A stretch of 11,149 nt of DNA from Spirogloea muscicola (lineage: Eukaryota > Streptophyta > Zygnematophyceae > Spirogloeales > Spirogloeaceae), in contig WELB01000010.1 of NCBI GenBank assembly GCA_009602725.1, positions 220,825-231,973 on the forward strand. Reading direction: 5' to 3'. Within the stretch, counting starts at the first letter, position 1; each line of letters starts with the position of its first letter. The notes below the pieces were generated by a model that saw only the letters and a program-made list of their open reading frames with translations, was not told the DNA's origin and ran no database searches. This document shows, piece by piece, positions 8,167-11,149 of this stretch. Both the position numbers and the translations under genes were made by a program.

Positions 8167-11112
8167 CTGCTCGCCATTGGTGACCTCAGAGTCAGTCTTG
8201 CCAAGCAATTTAGATGGCAACATTCAAGTCTGCGACGTACATGGCCAAACATTAGAGTCCTACTAAGATTGCAGATAACTCAAGTACCATATTTGCCACA
8301 CCTCCAACTTTGCGTTCAGCAGATTGCGAAGACAAACATTGATGCATCCAACTTGCAGTGATCGCGGACAACCTCAAGCAGCAATTTTCCATGTGCCGGC
8401 ATACCTTTTCAATGTCCAGTCTTGGGACTAGAAGGGGCAAAAGCTTGGCCATTGCAATCTCACAGGCTGCAAGCATGCCCTTTGGCAAGACCAATGAATA
8501 TCCGAAATCAGCCACACAACTGCATGGCCTTCATCACGTAAATTTGCACAAGCTCCCTGCAAGGACATCAAGCAGTGGCAGGACCCCACTTGGCAGGACT
8601 CCACTCGAGCCACTGCGAAGCATGTCTACAATTCCTGTTCGTTCAAAACACCCTTAAAGCAGTGACAGAATGAATGGCACAGGGATTTCTTTATGATCTC
8701 GACCTGCTCAACATGGATGGCACCCAGGAGAGCTTCCACAGAGTTGGCTAAAATAGATATCTGTCAGCTTGAGAGAAATGCATGATGGCAACAAATGGAT
8801 TTGCATTTCACATCAAAGAAAGAAAGTTGAAGAGCAATGTGCCAGCTCCTCCAGAGTCATATTGAACGTAATTCTCTATATTTTCATTGCCAAATAATTG
8901 ATAACCTCAACACATATCTTGATGCAAGTCTTCATGCTGCTGTGACATGCAGATCGCAAGCATTGCAGTAATCAGTGATATGCCATCAAACGTCGTCACA
9001 GTAACAAAGTCTGTGCCTGAGTGTCACTCACCTGAGTCTCCCTGGCCAGACTCATGTTTTTGGCGATGGGTGGCCCCAGGAACACGAGACGCTGGAGCCC
9101 AAGAAATTCTGCGCCAGCTGTTCTTGTTGCTCACCTGCTCAGGACAAAACATACTAAATTGTTACCACAGTACTGCAGATAGCGAACCCCAACAGGTGTT
9201 CTTGGGCAGACCATTTCTAACAGTCATCAGTGGACCAAATCGACAAGTCCTGTGCAGGCCCATCATGACGTCATGTCACTCGCATGCTTGTCACGACCTA
9301 GCCTCATTTTTCTGACAAGTTTTTTTCCCCAGGTGAACTTATGCCAGGGTGCTTAAGCGACATCGCAGACTCCTCTTCGTTAGTCGGAAAGTGCTACTCC
9401 TCCAGCAGTCAAGTTATGATAGACCAAAACCAGGTGAGCTTTCCTATCGTTGACCTCCGCAAAATCTTGAAGAGACTACGACATCTTGCATGTATAGTGC
9501 CTGTGGAATTCGGCTAGTAGGGCTTACAACAGAAGCCTTCATGCGGGATACATCCCCCTGCAAAGGGCCAGGCAAGACCCCAAGCATTATAAGGTGGTTA
9601 GGGTTGCTGATGGAGGATATGCCAATCTGCTATTGGCACCCTCATGGGGGCATCTACAAAGACCGAAGTAAATTATAAAAACATAAACTCTTGGTGCAGC
9701 AGTAGCAACAGCACTCACTAACTGGTGCTTTTGTCATAATGCTTCATCATACAAGCCTTTATCAGCACAAAAGATGGGCTCTTACAATGGGTGCGAGGGG
9801 GTACCGAGCCATGAGGTGCGACAGCGTCGACATATTGAGCACGGCATCACCGAGTAGCTCGAGCAGCGACCGCACCTGCAGGATTTATTACGTTGCACCA
9901 CCATCAGCAGATAGCCCAAAGCGGAGCCTGCTTGCTGGCCGGAGAAAGCGCCACAAGCTGACAGCCTTCTTGCGATCCCAGGCCCAGAGACACGTGATAC
10001 ATTGTTGAGTTGCGAAGCTGAGCAATCAACTTCTGACCTCTAATTAAGACCCCACTGCTAAACCATGTGTTCCTATGGCGTGGCATCTGAATGTCAAGCG
10101 TTTGTCTCTGAAGTGGGGCTGCATTGTCACTGCCCAGAGCCACAAATGGCCTTGAGAAACAGCAAAATTCTCGCGTAAGGATTTCTGTAGGCTCTCATGA
10201 GGCAGAGCTTCTGCTAATATCAAGGAGCAGCCGTAGGGGCCACAGCCAGTGGCGTGTAAAGGATCGGATGGCTGCTACTAGGCACCGCAGACCAAGGGGC
10301 TCCCCAACAGTAAGGCCCCCACTTAATCAAGCCTAGTACTGGAACCCCCACGCTAAGTGCCAGAAAACGCAACCTAGTACTTCCAGAGGGCAAAGAGGAC
10401 TCTCACAACTTAAATGGAGGATTGACTCGCGAGTGTGCAGGCCAGAGTCAGAGCTGGGGGAGCCCCAAGTCATGATGACGTGCAGGGGGGGGAGCTTGGG
10501 GGTTGGCTGGAGTGGCATGCGACAGTCGTACACAGTGCAGGCAGAGCTCGTGTTGCAGCTGAGCAGTCGTGGCTGGCTTCTGGAACACCTGGGGCGTTTG
10601 TGACATACCCTGCTGTGCGCGGTCGCGAAGGTGATGCTGCCGCCGGTTCCAGGCTGCTGCGCAGAGGCGGCGCCCTGCTTGGCGGCGGGCGTGGGCATGG
10701 AATGGCAGCTGCCATTGGCCGTCTCGGCCAGCATTCCGCTGTTCTGAGGCGGCGGCAGGACTCCTTCGGCGGAGGCTTGGGCGGCCGCAGGCTGCAGCGG
10801 CAGCGTGTGGTTGCAGTCGGGCATGTTGCTGTTGTAGTAGCTCTCATGCACCTGAAGCAGAGGTTTAGAGTTGAGGGTCAAGGTTAGGGTTTAGGGTTTA
10901 GGGTGAGCGTCAAGAGCCGTGAGCAATGCGGAGCGGCCGGCGCTCGAGCGCCGGCTCAGCTCGGGCGGCGGCGCTGCTGGCCCATTTCCGAGGGCGCCGC
11001 GCGGGACGAGAGCTGCGCTAGCGCCGACGGCGGCGGGGCCCCCCGGGCTCACCAGCGCGCGGAGGAGGAGCTGCTCGGAGCCGGCGCGCATGCCCAGGTC
11101 GTCGCGCAGGCT
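7823..11112 (-). CDS. RNase III domain plus dsRNA-binding motif protein (Dicer-like/RNase III), 5'-partial
   Basis: Minus-strand exons in transcript order: 11112-11053, 10851-10609, 9875-9786, 9557-9528, 9134-9032, 8936-8912, 8747-8704, 8556-8538, 8466-8405, 8166-8099 (or from 8196), 7997-7823 (TGA). All introns are GT-AG. Landmarks: DDLGMRAGSEQLLLRAL then VHESYYN (first RNase III helix), a long Ala/Pro/Gln insert, SLLELLGDAVL (signature motif), GDVSRMKASV, VSNKN and LGLQRLVFLGPP, NSVEALLGAIHVEQ (second catalytic motif), EIAMAKLLPLLVP, then a dsRBM (DPVTLLQERS ... RVYVNGIRLVTGIGS ... AQKAL). RNase III enzymes cleave dsRNA with two metal ions held by Glu/Asp. Of the key residues, the Glu and Asp of LELLGD and the Glu of SVEALLGA remain. 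The first Glu of the signature is Ser, and the Asp before SVEA is Asn. Exon 9134-9032 is 103 nt between phase-0 splice sites, so it carries a net frameshift unless splicing uses an acceptor at 9091. More exons must lie beyond the right edge, so a single RNase III or the end of a Dicer are both possible. Confidence 0.88.
8704..8747 (-). other. Second RNase III catalytic motif exon with Asp-to-Asn change
   Basis: This 44-nt exon starts after ATCTATTTTAG with CC (completing TCC, Ser, from the exon at 8936-8912), then encodes NSVEALLGAIHVEQ and ends before GTCGAG. The family has A-D-x-V/I-E-A/S-x-x-G-A-x; the Asp binds catalytic metal. Here the codon is AAC (Asn). The continuation through exons 8556-8538 and 8466-8405 aligns without gaps to plant Dicer RNase III domains as I remember them. 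Confidence 0.88.
9135..9527 (-). other. Intron of the RNase III-like gene, 393 nt
   Basis: It runs from donor GTAAGC (9527) to acceptor CCTGAGCAG (9135). It is AT-richer than the exons and has a poly-T run on the plus strand at 9319-9326. I see no coding signal in it. If the alternative acceptor at 9092 is used, it extends to 9092 and removes the out-of-frame piece. Confidence 0.55.
9786..9875 (-). other. RNase III signature exon
   Basis: Thirty codons between AATCCTGCAG and ATT|GTAAGA encode VRSLLELLGDAVLN and then an amphipathic helix ending MARYPLAPI. The family pattern is E/Q-R-L-E-F-L-G-D-A/S-x-L. The second Glu and the Asp are kept; the first acidic position is Ser. Phase 0 on both sides agrees with exons 10851-10609 and 9557-9528. 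Confidence 0.9.
9876..10608 (-). other. Large intron of the RNase III-like gene
   Basis: This 733-nt stretch lies between donor GTATGT (10608) and acceptor CCTGCAG (9876). No exon in it has the right phase and a family match. It contains two copies of CCTAGTACT (plus strand 10332-10340 and 10373-10381) with similar neighbours containing CCCCCAC, a small local duplication. One further GT-AG pair could be drawn, but nothing supports it. Confidence 0.6.
10882..10904. repeat. Perfect telomere-type repeat inside an RNase III intron
   Basis: The plus strand reads GGTTAGGGTTTAGGGTTTAGGGT. On the transcribed minus strand this is CCCTAAA, CCCTAAA, CCCTAAC, ending about 30 nt before the 3' splice site at 10852/10851. 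The repeat lies in the intron between exons 11112-11053 and 10851-10609. The units CTAAA and CTAAC are good branch-point matches. Confidence 0.9.
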
Positions 11113-11149
11113 CTGAGGGCGCACGGCGGGCTGGCATCAGCGCAGCCCG

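Noticed and set aside
9490-9678. Small plus-strand open frame.
   Set aside because: It covers intron and exon 9557-9528 of the minus-strand gene and has no features of its own.
10332-10381. CCTAGTACT repeated twice as a mobile-element footprint or attachment site.
   Set aside because: Two nine-base copies within 50 nt of intron are too little; no inverted ends or element are seen.
10435-10887. Gly/Arg-rich open frame on the plus strand.
   Set aside because: It is antisense to the RNase III exon 10851-10609, whose ends are proper splice sites and whose VHESYYN matches the family.
11053-11112. SLRDDLGMRAGSEQLLLRAL as part of a SAM domain.
   Set aside because: Spliced to VHESYYN it forms the LL-x-x-AL-x-H-x-S-Y start of RNase III.

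Overview
The window is nuclear DNA from an intron-rich eukaryote, most likely a green alga (Chlorophyta, perhaps Trebouxiophyceae). The evidence is many short GT-AG introns of about 70-300 nt with ...GCAG acceptors, very GC-rich 5' exons, telomere-type CCCTAAA/TTTAGGG repeats, and a TGTAA chlorophyte-type polyadenylation signal behind the first gene. The lineage is an inference; the gene structures do not depend on it. None of the three genes shows up as one long open frame. Each was rebuilt exon by exon from splice sites, intron phase and protein-family motifs.

Layout. (1) 1-2495, plus strand: a DUF2039 (C9orf85-like) zinc-binding protein with nine exons in view. Its 5' end lies off the left edge, and the first 6 nt are the tail of an exon. 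It carries four CxxC pairs and ends in a long acidic Asp/Glu/Ser tail. (2) 2496-3600: intergenic, with a TGTAA signal and three diverged copies of a 180-250 nt tandem repeat; the third copy reaches to about 60 nt before the next start codon. (3) 3601-7469, plus strand: a complete amidase-signature enzyme, 13 exons and about 501 aa. The Lys-Ser-Ser triad is intact and its spacing equals that of malonamidase E2. (4) 7470-7822: a short convergent intergenic stretch with a degenerate CCCTAAA tract. (5) 11112-7823, minus strand: the C-terminal part of an RNase III/Dicer-like protein (one RNase III domain followed by one dsRNA-binding motif), entering from off the right edge. A perfect telomere-type repeat lies inside one of its introns, just before a 3' splice site.

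The three genes share no obvious pathway. The amidase and RNase III genes face each other tail to tail, with 353 nt between their stop codons and no TGTAA signal on either strand there. The most notable biology is in the RNase III gene. A metal-binding Asp is replaced by Asn, one exon is out of frame with its family alignment, a low-complexity block of about 70 residues splits the catalytic domain, and the two lysines of the dsRNA-binding KKxAK motif are missing. It may be a degenerate, non-cleaving RNase III homologue or a decaying gene. All three genes also fall steeply in GC from 5' to 3'.
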